DNA of 64,000 bases from Actinomycetaceae bacterium (GTDB lineage Bacteria; Actinomycetota; Actinomycetes; Actinomycetales; Actinomycetaceae): positions 1 to 64,000 of the forward strand of contig JAUNVP010000006.1 of assembly GCA_030537615.1 (NCBI GenBank), in the 5' to 3' direction. The notes below the pieces were generated by a model. It worked only from the letters and a program-made list of their open reading frames with translations, searched no databases and was not told the DNA's origin. Position numbers and translations under genes: made by a program. The stretch's first letter is position 1. Each line of letters begins with the position of its first letter. Below are positions 9,487 to 17,926 of the stretch, piece by piece.

Positions 9487-9857
9487 CACAACACAGATTA
9501 CACTGTTTCAAAAATTGTGGTTACTATCACGTTGATTTACACCACAAAACATAGGTGACTAAAGCCCCTTTTACTTACGGAACTCGCCGTGTAAGTCGCT
9601 TTATTTGGCGGCATGTCAGTAAAATTCAAAGTCTCAATCGTGATTCAAGCGGACATTAATTTCACACCGACACCGCGACCCCACAGTTCACACAAACACT
9701 GTTAAAATGACAACCGCAACCATTTGGTCACAATGCTTTATTGTGTTTCACGTACTCTTCCGCCGGTTGTCCTATTTGCACGGAAGAGCTCATTGATGCC
9801 GGCAATAGAAGAATTAGCGTCGAGAAAGCGCACTGTACCGTCACGATTGATTATGGA
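9487..9857. other. Intergenic region between PTS operon and kinase gene
   Basis: An AT-richer non-coding stretch separating divergent genes. It holds an inverted repeat CACAAT-(5)-ATTGTG at 9729-9745 and several poly-T/A runs. No protein with recognisable homology is encoded; the 82-codon plus frame at 9724-9972 overlaps the kinase start and looks spurious. Confidence 0.45.
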
Positions 9858-9906
9858 AGCTTCGCTTCATGAATCGAAGCTACAATTGGATTTCACGGTC
9901 CAATTG
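9858..9906 (+). promoter_or_regulatory. Two tandem stem-loops in the leader of the PfkB kinase
   Basis: Two inverted repeats lie back to back 29-77 nt before the kinase start: AGCTTCG-(10)-CGAAGCT (9858-9881) and CAATTGGA-(8)-TCCAATTG (9883-9906). Neither ends in a T-run, so they are not classical terminators. They may be RNA hairpins in the leader or a double operator. Confidence 0.45.
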
Positions 9907-9934
9907 ACTCACATACTGCGAAAGGTCTCCGCCT

Positions 9935-10873
9935 ATGCCTCGCGTCATCGTCTGCGGCCCCGTCTTTCTTGACGTAGTCATGTCGGGTCTCGACGGACCG
10001 CCCCGACTCGGTGAAGAGCAGTGGGTATCCGATTCCCAACTAACAGTTGGCGGCGCAGCTAACCAAGCCGTTGCACTCACTCGCCTCGGTATCAACGCAT
10101 CATTATGCTCACACATCGGCACCGATCTACCCGGGCAGATCGTCGTCGACGTTCTCACCGGGTATGGAGTTGATACGACCCTGTGCGAGGGGGGCGGAGA
10201 TCAAGCGATGACCGTGGCTCTCAGTTGGAGTGGTGATCGCGCCCTCGTCTCACATGGCGAACTGCACACGGCCATGCTCCCTGATTCGTCACCTGCACCG
10301 GACGTCCTTGTGGGCGATCTTCCTAATCTGGCAGCAAATGATGAACTCATCCGCCGTTGGCGTACAGCAGGAACGACAGTGATTGGCGACATTGGCTGGG
10401 ATGCAACCGGCAGGTGGGACCTCGCCGATCTTGCTCCTCTTAGTCTGTGCGATTATTTCGTTCCCAACGAAGAAGAAGTGCGCAACTACGCGAGGGTTGA
10501 CGACGTTTTCGAGGCCGCAGAACACTTGCAGACCCGCCTCAATCCGAACTGTTCCTTTGTTGTCACACGTGGTCCGGAGGGCGTGATCGCCCACGATGAG
10601 CAGTGGTTTGAATTTCCCGCCCTCGACGTTAAATTCGTCGATGCGACGGGAGCTGGAGATGCCTTCGGCGCAGGCCTAGCGACGGGCGTAGCTCTTGGCG
10701 CCAATCTGCGCCAGTCGGTTTCGCTCGCCAGCACCGTATCTGGACTATCAGTTACTCGAACCGGAGGAGCTGGCTCAACGCCCACATCCGCAGACATTCG
10801 CTCCCTCGATATTCCCCTCCCCGCCGAATACGACCTCAGCTTCTACGATGGAGAGCTTACGCAGGGGGTCTAG
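9935..10873 (+). CDS. PfkB-family carbohydrate (or nucleoside) kinase
   Basis: A 312-aa ribokinase-like kinase. Seen: the N-terminal GPVFLDVVMSGL, the substrate-side motif VGGAANQAVALTRLG (about 38-52), DYFVPNEEEVRNYA, and the C-terminal PfkB signature DATGAGDAFGAGLATG (about 231-246) with the catalytic Asp and anion hole. The start has AAAGG 11 nt upstream. The exact sugar cannot be read from the sequence. It sits beside the glycosidase/phosphoesterase locus, facing its metallophosphoesterase end, so it could phosphorylate a sugar or polyol released there (inference). A dispersed inverted repeat lies between it and the convergent neighbour. Confidence 0.82.
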   Translation: MPRVIVCGPVFLDVVMSGLDGPPRLGEEQWVSDSQLTVGGAANQAVALTRLGINASLCSHIGTDLPGQIVVDVLTGYGVDTTLCEGGGDQAMTVALSWSGDRALVSHGELHTAMLPDSSPAPDVLVGDLPNLAANDELIRRWRTAGTTVIGDIGWDATGRWDLADLAPLSLCDYFVPNEEEVRNYARVDDVFEAAEHLQTRLNPNCSFVVTRGPEGVIAHDEQWFEFPALDVKFVDATGAGDAFGAGLATGVALGANLRQSVSLASTVSGLSVTRTGGAGSTPTSADIRSLDIPLPAEYDLSFYDGELTQGV

Positions 10874-10901
10874 CCTCACTCCGACCGCAATTTCTGGGGT
10901 C

Positions 10902-10966
10902 GTAGGCTCTGCCTAGAGAAAGTGGGGGTTGCTACAGAGAGCCTACGGCGGTAAGAGAGAGCCTAC
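10902..10966. repeat. Dispersed inverted repeat, copy A
   Basis: GTAGGCTCT (10902-10910) and AGAGCCTAC (10938-10946) form perfect 9-bp arms around 27 nt; a further AGAGCCTAC at 10958-10966 overlaps the stop codon of the metallophosphoesterase. It shares GGCTCTGCCTA with copy B and GTAAGAGAG..CCTAC with copy C. It lies between convergent genes, so it could form a termination hairpin, though no T-run follows. Confidence 0.6.
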
Positions 10967-12339
10967 GGCTCGAGGTTCCAAATCTCGATTGATTCAATTG
11001 TGCCGTAGAACCGGTCGGCCATCTCATCTCCCCATTGACCACACCCAATTGACCACGTCGTACTGTCGGATTCGATGAGCTGAGTGGATTGAGTCAGCGT
11101 CGAACGGAGGATTCGATCGCCGTTGAGCCATACTCCAGGCTTGAGCCTGTGTCCGGCTCGATACCCGCCGAGGCTAATCACCACCTCATTAGTTGAACCG
11201 TCATCAATAGCGTGAGAAGTCACCCACTCCTGGCCAGCGGTAGTAAAAGCGTGAAAACCGACGAAACGCTCCGAGGACAGCGACACCTGTAACAGCGGTT
11301 CATTCGAACCGTCCGGAGCCTGCCCCCATTTAGCGAATAGCACCTGCCAGTCCCGCCCTTGATTCGGAGCGGTGAACCGCAGTCGCATTATCATTCGGCT
11401 CGCCGGGGCCATCTCAACCGTGCGGCATTCTCCTCCATAAAAAGCGAAGTCGGGACGACCAAGTTCGATACCGCTCGTTACTGGAAGTGCGGGCACAAAC
11501 CGTAACTGATTGGCCTCATCGGCTACAGCCAACTGGCGACGAGCCGCAAGATTGCGTTTGAGACGCTCATCCGTTGTGAGAGCGGGGCACCATGTTCGCA
11601 CATCGCAGATACCGCGGCGAAAAGTGTACGTCCGCACCATTCCGGCTCCACCGGCGACGAGATCCTGCGCGTTAAAACAATGACACTCAACCCATCTACC
11701 GTCGCGCGTTTGCTGACGAACCCGAGATGATGGCCATTCGTGGCCCGCGAGCGCGAGAAACACGCCGGGGATCTGCTCAATGAGGGCGTCCCACACTCGC
11801 CGTCCATTCTCGGTCAGCTCGCTGTTGAAGACGAGGTCGTGGCTCACGACAATTGTCGGCATTGTTGATTCAGCTTGCTGGCATGCCCATTCGAGAGTGG
11901 AGGATCGAGCTCCCCACCCGATGCCAATAACCTGTAACCGCGAATCCAAAGTGTAAATCCAGGAGTACCCTGTCTCATCGAAAATGATGCCGTTGAGATT
12001 GAAGCGCTCGGAGGCGGCCGGCCCAAACGACTCGCGAAAAGGCGTTGTCCCGCGCTGGTCATCGGAGGAATGATCGACGTCATGGTTTCCTGAGATCCAC
12101 AATTGCGGCAAGTTGGCGAAGCGTGTATCCCGATAATCGAAGGCGTCTAAGGCAGTATCCAACTCATCCTGATATCCGTGTTCGACGACGTCTCCCACGT
12201 GAATGATGAGCTGAGGATTGACAACTGCGCTATCGCCATCCAGTGCACGGATCGATTCGGTAATAAACTCCGGATGGGTTCGCTCACCGTCAAACAGGTA
12301 CTGGGTGTCTGGCCACACGATGATGCTGAAGTCGTCCAT
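10963..12339 (-). CDS. Calcineurin-like metallophosphoesterase with C-terminal LamG-like domain
   Basis: About 458 aa. The phosphoesterase half (1-250) has the metal motifs WPDTQYL, HVGDVVEHG, SGNHDVDH, VVSHDLVF and GHEW, i.e. the D-x(n)-GDxxxxG-x(n)-GNHD/E plan. Residues about 305-455 look like a concanavalin/LamG jelly roll (RLRFTAPN, VSLSSERFVGFH, GGYRAGHRL, WLNGDRI, DRFYGTIESIEIWN), usually a glycan-binding fold. No signal peptide, so it is probably cytoplasmic. ATG 12339 was preferred to the longer frame because GTGGAG lies 6 nt upstream and the first beta strand follows at once. It is last in the operon after the ABC importer genes, separated from the permease by a 68-nt gap with a hairpin. 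A phosphomonoester or phosphodiester substrate carried in by that importer is plausible. Confidence 0.8.
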   Translation of the reverse strand: MDDFSIIVWPDTQYLFDGERTHPEFITESIRALDGDSAVVNPQLIIHVGDVVEHGYQDELDTALDAFDYRDTRFANLPQLWISGNHDVDHSSDDQRGTTPFRESFGPAASERFNLNGIIFDETGYSWIYTLDSRLQVIGIGWGARSSTLEWACQQAESTMPTIVVSHDLVFNSELTENGRRVWDALIEQIPGVFLALAGHEWPSSRVRQQTRDGRWVECHCFNAQDLVAGGAGMVRTYTFRRGICDVRTWCPALTTDERLKRNLAARRQLAVADEANQLRFVPALPVTSGIELGRPDFAFYGGECRTVEMAPASRMIMRLRFTAPNQGRDWQVLFAKWGQAPDGSNEPLLQVSLSSERFVGFHAFTTAGQEWVTSHAIDDGSTNEVVISLGGYRAGHRLKPGVWLNGDRILRSTLTQSTQLIESDSTTWSIGCGQWGDEMADRFYGTIESIEIWNLEP

Positions 12340-12355
12340 ATTTCTCCACTCAAGA

Positions 12356-12391
12356 AAGTGGGCTGACGTATCCTCCAACGCCAGCCCACTT
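12356..12391 (-). promoter_or_regulatory. Intercistronic hairpin between permease and phosphoesterase
   Basis: Arms AAGTGGGCTG and CAGCCCACTT (10 bp, perfect) enclose 16 nt in the gap between the permease stop and the phosphoesterase start. No T-run follows. It may stabilise the upstream mRNA or attenuate the last gene. Confidence 0.55.
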
Positions 12392-12406
12392 CCGCTTCGT
12401 TGGTTC

Positions 12407-13348
12407 CTACTGTTTGACAGCCCCCGCTGTCAGGTTATTGATGAAGTGACGTGCTCCGAGGATGAACACGGCAATCAGCGGGACAACCGCTATTAAAGCG
12501 CCTGCCATCAACATGCCGTAGTCCTGGCCGTGAGCGACGTTCAACTGACTCATCGCCACTTGCAGGGTCAGCTTGTTCGGGTCATTCAACACAATCAACG
12601 GCCACATAAAGTCATTCCATGCGCCGATGAAAGTGAAGATCCCGAGGAACGCAAGTGCCGGCCTGGAGGTCGGAATCGCAACGTGGAGGTATTGGCGGAA
12701 GAAGCCGCACCCATCCAAGCGTGCTGCCTCCAGCAAAGACGCCGGTACCGCGGTTTCCATGTACTGTTTGAGCCAGAAAATACCGAAGGCATTCGCTGCC
12801 GACGGGATAATCAGGGCCTTCAACGAGGACACCCAGCCGAGCTTGACCATGACGAGGAACTGAGGAATGGTCGCGAGTTGTGCGGGCAGGAGGAACGTCA
12901 GCATCATGAGGCCGAAGAAGAACTTCTTACCGGGGAAGTCGAACTTCGAGAAACAAAATGCTGCGAGGGAGTCGAAGAACAGAACGAGGAATGTCACCGT
13001 ACAGGCAACGATCACCGTATTCCCGAGAGATCCGAGGAAGTCGATGTTCTCGAATACGTGAGAGAGGTTGGTTTTGAGCTCGGGTCCAGGCAGAACCTTG
13101 GGCGGGAACTCGTAGATCGTCGAGGACTTGTTCGTGGCGAGCACAAACATCCAGTAGAACGGGAATAGCGATACTGCCGCACCGAAGATAATCGCCGCGT
13201 ACAGCAGGATCCGGATGGGCCGAATCGGTTTCCTATTCGTCGCGGGAGCATCTTCCGGAGCGTTCGGATCGACGATTTCTCCCGGAGTTGGTCCTGGCAC
13301 AGCCGGATTCTGTTTCGAGGCCAGTGGATTCGGAGTTATTGCACTCAT
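12407..13348 (-). CDS. ABC sugar transporter permease (MalG-type)
   Basis: A 313-aa inner-membrane protein of the carbohydrate uptake-1 permease family. A cytoplasmic Pro-rich N-terminus (1-45) is followed by six predicted spans starting at about residue 48 (IRILLYAAIIFGAAVSLFPF). The EAA loop that contacts the ATPase reads EAARLDGCGFFRQYLHVAIPTS (about 208-229), and the C-terminus ends FINNLTAGAVKQ, as in MalG/LacG-type subunits. It overlaps the upstream permease gene by 4 bp (ATGA). Partner of the MalF-type permease and lipoprotein. No ATPase gene lies in the locus, so a shared MsiK/UgpC-type ATPase encoded elsewhere probably powers it. Confidence 0.9.
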   Translation of the reverse strand: MSAITPNPLASKQNPAVPGPTPGEIVDPNAPEDAPATNRKPIRPIRILLYAAIIFGAAVSLFPFYWMFVLATNKSSTIYEFPPKVLPGPELKTNLSHVFENIDFLGSLGNTVIVACTVTFLVLFFDSLAAFCFSKFDFPGKKFFFGLMMLTFLLPAQLATIPQFLVMVKLGWVSSLKALIIPSAANAFGIFWLKQYMETAVPASLLEAARLDGCGFFRQYLHVAIPTSRPALAFLGIFTFIGAWNDFMWPLIVLNDPNKLTLQVAMSQLNVAHGQDYGMLMAGALIAVVPLIAVFILGARHFINNLTAGAVKQ

Positions 13349-14292
13349 GAGTTCTGGTCTCCTCGCTTGGTCAACCTCCAGTTGATGATGGTAAAGAGCA
13401 TGACAATGATGAACACGCCCCAGGCGATCGCGGCACCGTAACCGTAGTTATTGTCCTTGAACGCGACTGCCCAGAAGTACAGCACCATGGTGAGGCCGGA
13501 TTGGCCGACACCACCGGCGGATAGAGAGTTCGTTGAGTTACCCGAAGTCATAACCTGGGCCTCGGTAAACGACTGCATACCGCCGATAGTGGACATGATG
13601 ATGGTGAATAAGATGATCGGCTGGATGTTCGGGAGCGTAATGTACCTGAACTGTTGCCAGGTGCCGGCACCATCAAGTTTTCCGGCCTCGTATAGTTCTC
13701 CCGGGACAGCCTGTAATCCAGCCAGATAAATGAGGGAGTTATACCCCACCCACGCCCAAACCGAGAGCGCTGAGATCGCGATCTTCGTCCCCCATTCGGT
13801 CTGCATCCAGGGAATGGGGTCGATCCCAAACAGGTGGATGAGGCCGTTCAGCATGCCGAAACGAGAGGAGAAGATCGACCCGAACAGCACACCCATCGCG
13901 ACGATGGAGGTGATGTTCGGCAGGAAGTACATCACCTTAAACGTCGTCGAATACCGGATCGATGCGTTGAGCATCAGAGCAACGATCATGGCGAGGACGA
14001 GGGTGGGGACTGTGGACATGAACCACAGGATGAACGTGTTAGAAACCGCGTGCCAGAAGACCTTGTCGTGAATCAAGTACTTGAAGTTATCAAGCCCCAC
14101 GAACTGAGCTTCTCCAACGGCGAAACCATCCCAGCGCTGGAAAGCCAGCCATGCGGTGAATGCCACGGGGAGAGCGGAGAAGCCGATGTACAAGAGGTAG
14201 TAGGGAGAAATACCCAGGTACACCGGTATTGAGCGGCGAAGTTTCTTACCTAATGGAACCGGGTCTTCATAGACCACGCGGCGCTTACTCAC
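13345..14292 (-). CDS. ABC sugar transporter permease (MalF-type)
   Basis: A 315-aa membrane protein. The N-terminal cytoplasmic stretch (1-18) precedes SIPVYLGISPYYLLYIGFSAL and five further predicted spans. The EAA loop reads LYEAGKLDGAGTWQQFRYITLPN (about 198-220), typical of the first permease of oligosaccharide importers; SFTEAQVMTSG and the final GVFIIVMLFTIINWRLTKRG also fit. It overlaps the binding-protein gene by 4 bp upstream and the second permease by 4 bp downstream, so the three are translationally coupled. Confidence 0.9.
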   Translation of the reverse strand: MSKRRVVYEDPVPLGKKLRRSIPVYLGISPYYLLYIGFSALPVAFTAWLAFQRWDGFAVGEAQFVGLDNFKYLIHDKVFWHAVSNTFILWFMSTVPTLVLAMIVALMLNASIRYSTTFKVMYFLPNITSIVAMGVLFGSIFSSRFGMLNGLIHLFGIDPIPWMQTEWGTKIAISALSVWAWVGYNSLIYLAGLQAVPGELYEAGKLDGAGTWQQFRYITLPNIQPIILFTIIMSTIGGMQSFTEAQVMTSGNSTNSLSAGGVGQSGLTMVLYFWAVAFKDNNYGYGAAIAWGVFIIVMLFTIINWRLTKRGDQNS

Positions 14293-15596
14293 TTGACATT
14301 CACTCCCATTTGGCCGGCGAGTTTCTTCGCCGCTTCGAGAGCGTCGTCGAATGCCTTCTGGGGATCCTTGCCCGACGCCTCAACCTGACCAAGTTCGGTG
14401 AAGAACGATGCGCCAATAGCATCGTTGTTCTCGTCGACGAACTGTTCGGTCACGGATTCAGCAGCGGGCTTGAGCACTTCAATGGCTTTTTGCCCACCGA
14501 GGAATTCAACTTCTCCCGCCAGAGCCTCGGAATCGAGAGAGGCGTGAGTCGAGGGGAAATGTCCCTTTTCGACGTACTCGATGTTTTGCCCTTCAGCGTC
14601 CATCATGTACGCGATAACCTCAAACGACTTCTCCGGATTATCGATGCCAGCGGGAATCGCGAGGAACGATCCGCCGATGTTACCCGCACCTCCCGGGCAC
14701 TGCGTGATGTGCCACTTACCGGAGGTGTCCGGAGCGTCTCCCTGGAGGTCGTCAAGGTGCCATGACGCGCCAAAGTCCGCCGGCAGAGTACCTTCGTTGA
14801 CCATGGCTTGCACGTCGGGAGTATTGGACTGAATCTTGGCGACGATTCCGCGCTTGAGACAGTCAACAGATAAATCCCAGCACTTCTTGATATGGTCCCC
14901 ATCCGCAATGAGGTTTTTATCTTCGTCAACAAACTGGTAGGGCTGCTGGGCAAGCGACATCGAAAACACAGAGCCCGCATTACGCACGAGGTAGTGACCG
15001 GGTTTGGCCTTGATGAGATCTTCGCCGAGACGGAAATACTCGTCCCAGGTGGCGACACGTGGCTCAAGTTCCTTTGGATCGGATGGCAGTCCAGCCTCGT
15101 CAAAAATGTCATGACGGTAGAACATGACAGTGGGACCAATATCCATCGGGAAGCCCACTTGCTTACCATCAACCGACTGTCCTTGCTTAACTTTCCAACC
15201 GAGGAATTCATCGGCAATCTTGTCGAAGCCAAGCGTGTTCAGATCAATGAAGTAGTCGGGCTTGGCGCGGAAGAATGCGATGTCTTCTCCCTTGATGCCT
15301 GTGATGGGCGGCAGACCAGACTTGGCGGCAAACGTCGTTGTCAGTTTCTGTTTGAAATCGCCACCAATGACTACCTGTTCGATCCCGTAATCAGGGAATT
15401 TGTCTTGAACGCGCTTCATACATGGGTCGGAGAAGCCGGACGGCCAGTTCCACACCTGCATGTTTCCACCGGCGCCGTCAGAACCACCGCCACCATCGCC
15501 GCGCGGGGCAGATGAGCACGAGGTCAAGCTCGCTACGCCGGTGAGTCCCGCTAATAGCAATGTTCCTTTGAAAACATCGCGTCTCGTAAAAGTCAT
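14289..15596 (-). CDS. ABC sugar-binding lipoprotein (Tat-like signal)
   Basis: A 435-aa extracytoplasmic solute-binding protein, family 1. The signal peptide MTFTRRDVFKG has a twin-arginine-like motif, then a hydrophobic core and lipobox LTSC with lipidated Cys27, then a Gly-rich linker. The mature part has the family pattern (VWNWPSGF, VVIGGDFKQKLTTTFAAKSGLP, ADFGASWHLDDL, CPGGAGNIGGSFLAIPAG). ATG 15596 is certain: AAGGAGAG lies 6 nt upstream. First gene of a leftward operon with both permeases and the metallophosphoesterase. Ligand specificity cannot be read; the divergent GH38/GH4 operon points to an alpha-mannosyl oligosaccharide. Confidence 0.9.
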   Translation of the reverse strand: MTFTRRDVFKGTLLLAGLTGVASLTSCSSAPRGDGGGGSDGAGGNMQVWNWPSGFSDPCMKRVQDKFPDYGIEQVVIGGDFKQKLTTTFAAKSGLPPITGIKGEDIAFFRAKPDYFIDLNTLGFDKIADEFLGWKVKQGQSVDGKQVGFPMDIGPTVMFYRHDIFDEAGLPSDPKELEPRVATWDEYFRLGEDLIKAKPGHYLVRNAGSVFSMSLAQQPYQFVDEDKNLIADGDHIKKCWDLSVDCLKRGIVAKIQSNTPDVQAMVNEGTLPADFGASWHLDDLQGDAPDTSGKWHITQCPGGAGNIGGSFLAIPAGIDNPEKSFEVIAYMMDAEGQNIEYVEKGHFPSTHASLDSEALAGEVEFLGGQKAIEVLKPAAESVTEQFVDENNDAIGASFFTELGQVEASGKDPQKAFDDALEAAKKLAGQMGVNVK

Positions 15597-15790
15597 GATC
15601 TCTCCTTGTTCAGAGTCCTCATTGAGTGAAGTAAGAGCCACACGAGACACACCGATGTGACTCAGGTCTCTTCCAGTATGCGCAAAGTCTTCCACCAAAG
15701 CAACACACTTTGCCACTTGTTGCGCAATGTTAATCATTCATTCTCATATTCCGATTGATTATGACCTGCATCACCTCTAAACTTGAGCAT
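15597..15790. promoter_or_regulatory. Divergent promoter/operator region of the glycoside locus
   Basis: A 194-bp region between the importer operon and the DeoR regulator operon. It holds an inverted repeat GCAAAGT-(18)-ACTTTGC (15682-15713) and a perfect palindrome TTGCGCAA (about 15720-15727). These are candidate sites for the DeoR-type regulator encoded alongside. No definite -35/-10 pair could be fixed. Confidence 0.5.
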
Positions 15791-16546
15791 ATGATTCCAT
15801 TCGCTCGAGAGAGAATTATTCTCGACTTCCTCCAGCAGAACCGGTCGTCAACCGTTGCTGAACTCGCCGCAATTGCGGAAGTCAGCACCTCGACGATCCG
15901 GCGCGATCTGGAGCGCCTCGAAGAACAGCAACTCATCCAACGCACCTACGGTGGAGCTCTAATTAACGAGGTCGAACGAGAAGACCCCCTCCGCGATGTG
16001 GCCCTCTACCGCGCTGAAGAAAAACGTACGATTGCCGTACGCGCGGCACAGATGATTCCCGAAGGGGCAACCGTCATGCTTGACATCGGCACGACAGCGC
16101 TGGCTGTGGCGGCCGAGCTGGTCGAAAAAGAACTGACCATTGTCACTGCCTCGGTCCCGGTTTTCACACTATTTGCGCCAGATGCGAAAGCTCGAATCAT
16201 CATGCTCGGAGGGCGATACAACCCTGATTACGAGTGCTTCGGCGGCTCCCTCACAGCTCTGGGAATGAGCAAATACCACGTCGACCATGCTTTTATCGGA
16301 GCGTCAGGAATCGCTCTCAACGGAACGATTCGAGACACGACAGCCAACCAGGTCGAAGTTAAGCAAACCATCATTGCACATGCAGACCAAGTAACCGTTG
16401 TTGCCGACCACACCAAGTTCCCCGGTCGCGGCATACACGCCGTCGAACAACTGGCAACAGTCGATTCCATCATCACCGACCAAGCGCTCCCACCCGAATT
16501 GAAAGAATACTGCCAGAATTACGACGTTAAGGAGGTCGTTGCGTGA
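15791..16546 (+). CDS. DeoR/GlpR-family transcriptional regulator
   Basis: A 251-aa sugar-phosphate-responsive repressor. The N-terminal helix-turn-helix (about 1-57) has RERIILDFLQQN, VAELAAIAEVSTSTIRRDLERLE and the RTYGGAL that follows the DeoR motif. The effector domain (about 80-235) is of the sugar-isomerase type with MLDIGTTALAVAAEL, ITIVTASVPV-like strand, IMLGGRYNPDYECFGG and DHTKFPGRG. ATG 15791 fits the usual family N-terminus; an in-frame ATG lies at 15761 and a TTG at 15755. It heads the rightward catabolic operon and overlaps the GH4 start by 4 bp. Members usually repress until a phosphorylated sugar binds, which suits a locus full of phosphoester enzymes. Confidence 0.9.
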   Translation: MIPFARERIILDFLQQNRSSTVAELAAIAEVSTSTIRRDLERLEEQQLIQRTYGGALINEVEREDPLRDVALYRAEEKRTIAVRAAQMIPEGATVMLDIGTTALAVAAELVEKELTIVTASVPVFTLFAPDAKARIIMLGGRYNPDYECFGGSLTALGMSKYHVDHAFIGASGIALNGTIRDTTANQVEVKQTIIAHADQVTVVADHTKFPGRGIHAVEQLATVDSIITDQALPPELKEYCQNYDVKEVVA

Positions 16547-17886
16547 AACTCTCCCTCGTAGGAGCGGGTGGCTTCCGCACTCCCCTAGTGTACCGAGCCC
16601 TTCTTCACGACCATGAAGAAGGTCGAGTCGACGAAGTTCGGCTCTTTGACACCTCCGAACACCGCCTCACCTCCATGATGAAGGTTCTGACTAAACAGGC
16701 TGAAGGGGTGCCCGACGCCCCGCGTCTCGTGCCATGTAGCGATCTAGGGAGCGCAGTAGACGGCACAGACTTCATCTTTTCCGCCATTCGCGTTGGCGGT
16801 CTCAAAGGGCGCGCCCTCGATGAGCGCATCGGTCTTGACCTCGGTGTCATCGGTCAAGAAACCGTTGGTGCCGGAGGAATTTCCTACGCACTGCGCACAA
16901 TTCCCGTAGCCATGGATATGGCGAAAACTATTCGTGAGCGCGCACCACACGCCTGGACCATTAACTTCACCAATCCCGCCGGAGTCATCACGCAGGCAAT
17001 GGCGCGTGAACTCGGCGAGCGCGTGATCGGTATCTGCGACTCCCCCGTTGGCCTCGCTAGACACGTCCTCGAGGCCGTAGATGCCCACCCCGGTGCGGAA
17101 GTCGACATCGATTACCTCGGTCTGAACCATCTCGGGTGGTTGCGGGGTCTCACGGTGGACGGCCACGATGTCCTCCCCACGGTGCTGGCAGACCCCCAAC
17201 TGATCGAAACGTTTGAAGAAGGCAAACTCTTTGGCGCTGAGTGGATTCAAACACTCGGGTCGATCCCCAATGAGTACCTCTATTACTACTATTACACGCG
17301 CGAACAGCTCCTTGCTGACCGAGCTAGTGCATCCCCACGCGGAGCCTATTTGGAGAAGCAACAGACCGACTTCTACGACTGTTTCCACCATGAAGTCGCC
17401 GACCCGTTCGCGTTGTGGGAAAAGACCCGACTCGACCGTGAAGAAACCTACATGGCGACGAATCGTGAATCGGCCGGAGGATTTGAACGATCCGGAAGTG
17501 ATCTGGAATCGGGTGGCTATGATCGGGTAGCGCTCGCCCTCATGCGAGCCATCGCGCGCGATGAGAAAGCCCAACTCATTCTCAATGTTCCCAACCGGGG
17601 CATTATTGGCGACCTTGACGACGACGACATTATTGAGGTGCCGTGCATCGTAGACCGCGATGGTCCACACGCACGGCGCGTTCCCGACCTCCCGAATCAC
17701 GCTCGGCCACTCGTGCGCGGCGTGAAAAACGTTGAACACCATGAAATCGAGGCCGCAACCAGCCGATCGCGCACAGCTGCACTCCGCGCTTTCGCCGAAC
17801 ATCCGCTCGTCGATTCCATCAATGTTGCCCGCCTCCTCCTCGAGGAGTACACGCATCAAATTCCAGAACTCAATTACCTAGGGTGA
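16543..17886 (+). CDS. GH4 family glycosidase (NAD- and metal-dependent)
   Basis: A 447-aa glycoside hydrolase family 4 enzyme. GH4 enzymes cleave by a redox/elimination mechanism using NAD+ and a divalent metal. Seen: the dinucleotide loop LSLVGAGGFRTP (3-14), SAIRVGGLKGRALDE, GQETVGAGGISYALRTIP, NFTNPAGVITQA, the metal-Cys motif GICDSPVGL (Cys167) and LNHLGWLRGL (metal His). The Cys motif is CDSP: GH4 6-phospho-alpha-glucosidases have CDMP and 6-phospho-beta-glucosidases CN[IV]P, so it is nearer the former but matches neither. GTG start with AAGGAGG 7 nt upstream, overlapping deoR by 4 bp. Possible substrates are phosphorylated hexosides produced inside the cell. Confidence 0.87.
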   Translation: MKLSLVGAGGFRTPLVYRALLHDHEEGRVDEVRLFDTSEHRLTSMMKVLTKQAEGVPDAPRLVPCSDLGSAVDGTDFIFSAIRVGGLKGRALDERIGLDLGVIGQETVGAGGISYALRTIPVAMDMAKTIRERAPHAWTINFTNPAGVITQAMARELGERVIGICDSPVGLARHVLEAVDAHPGAEVDIDYLGLNHLGWLRGLTVDGHDVLPTVLADPQLIETFEEGKLFGAEWIQTLGSIPNEYLYYYYYTREQLLADRASASPRGAYLEKQQTDFYDCFHHEVADPFALWEKTRLDREETYMATNRESAGGFERSGSDLESGGYDRVALALMRAIARDEKAQLILNVPNRGIIGDLDDDDIIEVPCIVDRDGPHARRVPDLPNHARPLVRGVKNVEHHEIEAATSRSRTAALRAFAEHPLVDSINVARLLLEEYTHQIPELNYLG

Positions 17887-17926
17887 TTCCTCACATCGTC
17901 AATCCCTTCAGTGAAAGGACTCGTCC

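Noticed and set aside
16744-17859. A 371-codon minus-strand open frame
   Set aside because: Antisense to the GH4 gene, with no ribosome binding site or recognisable motif.
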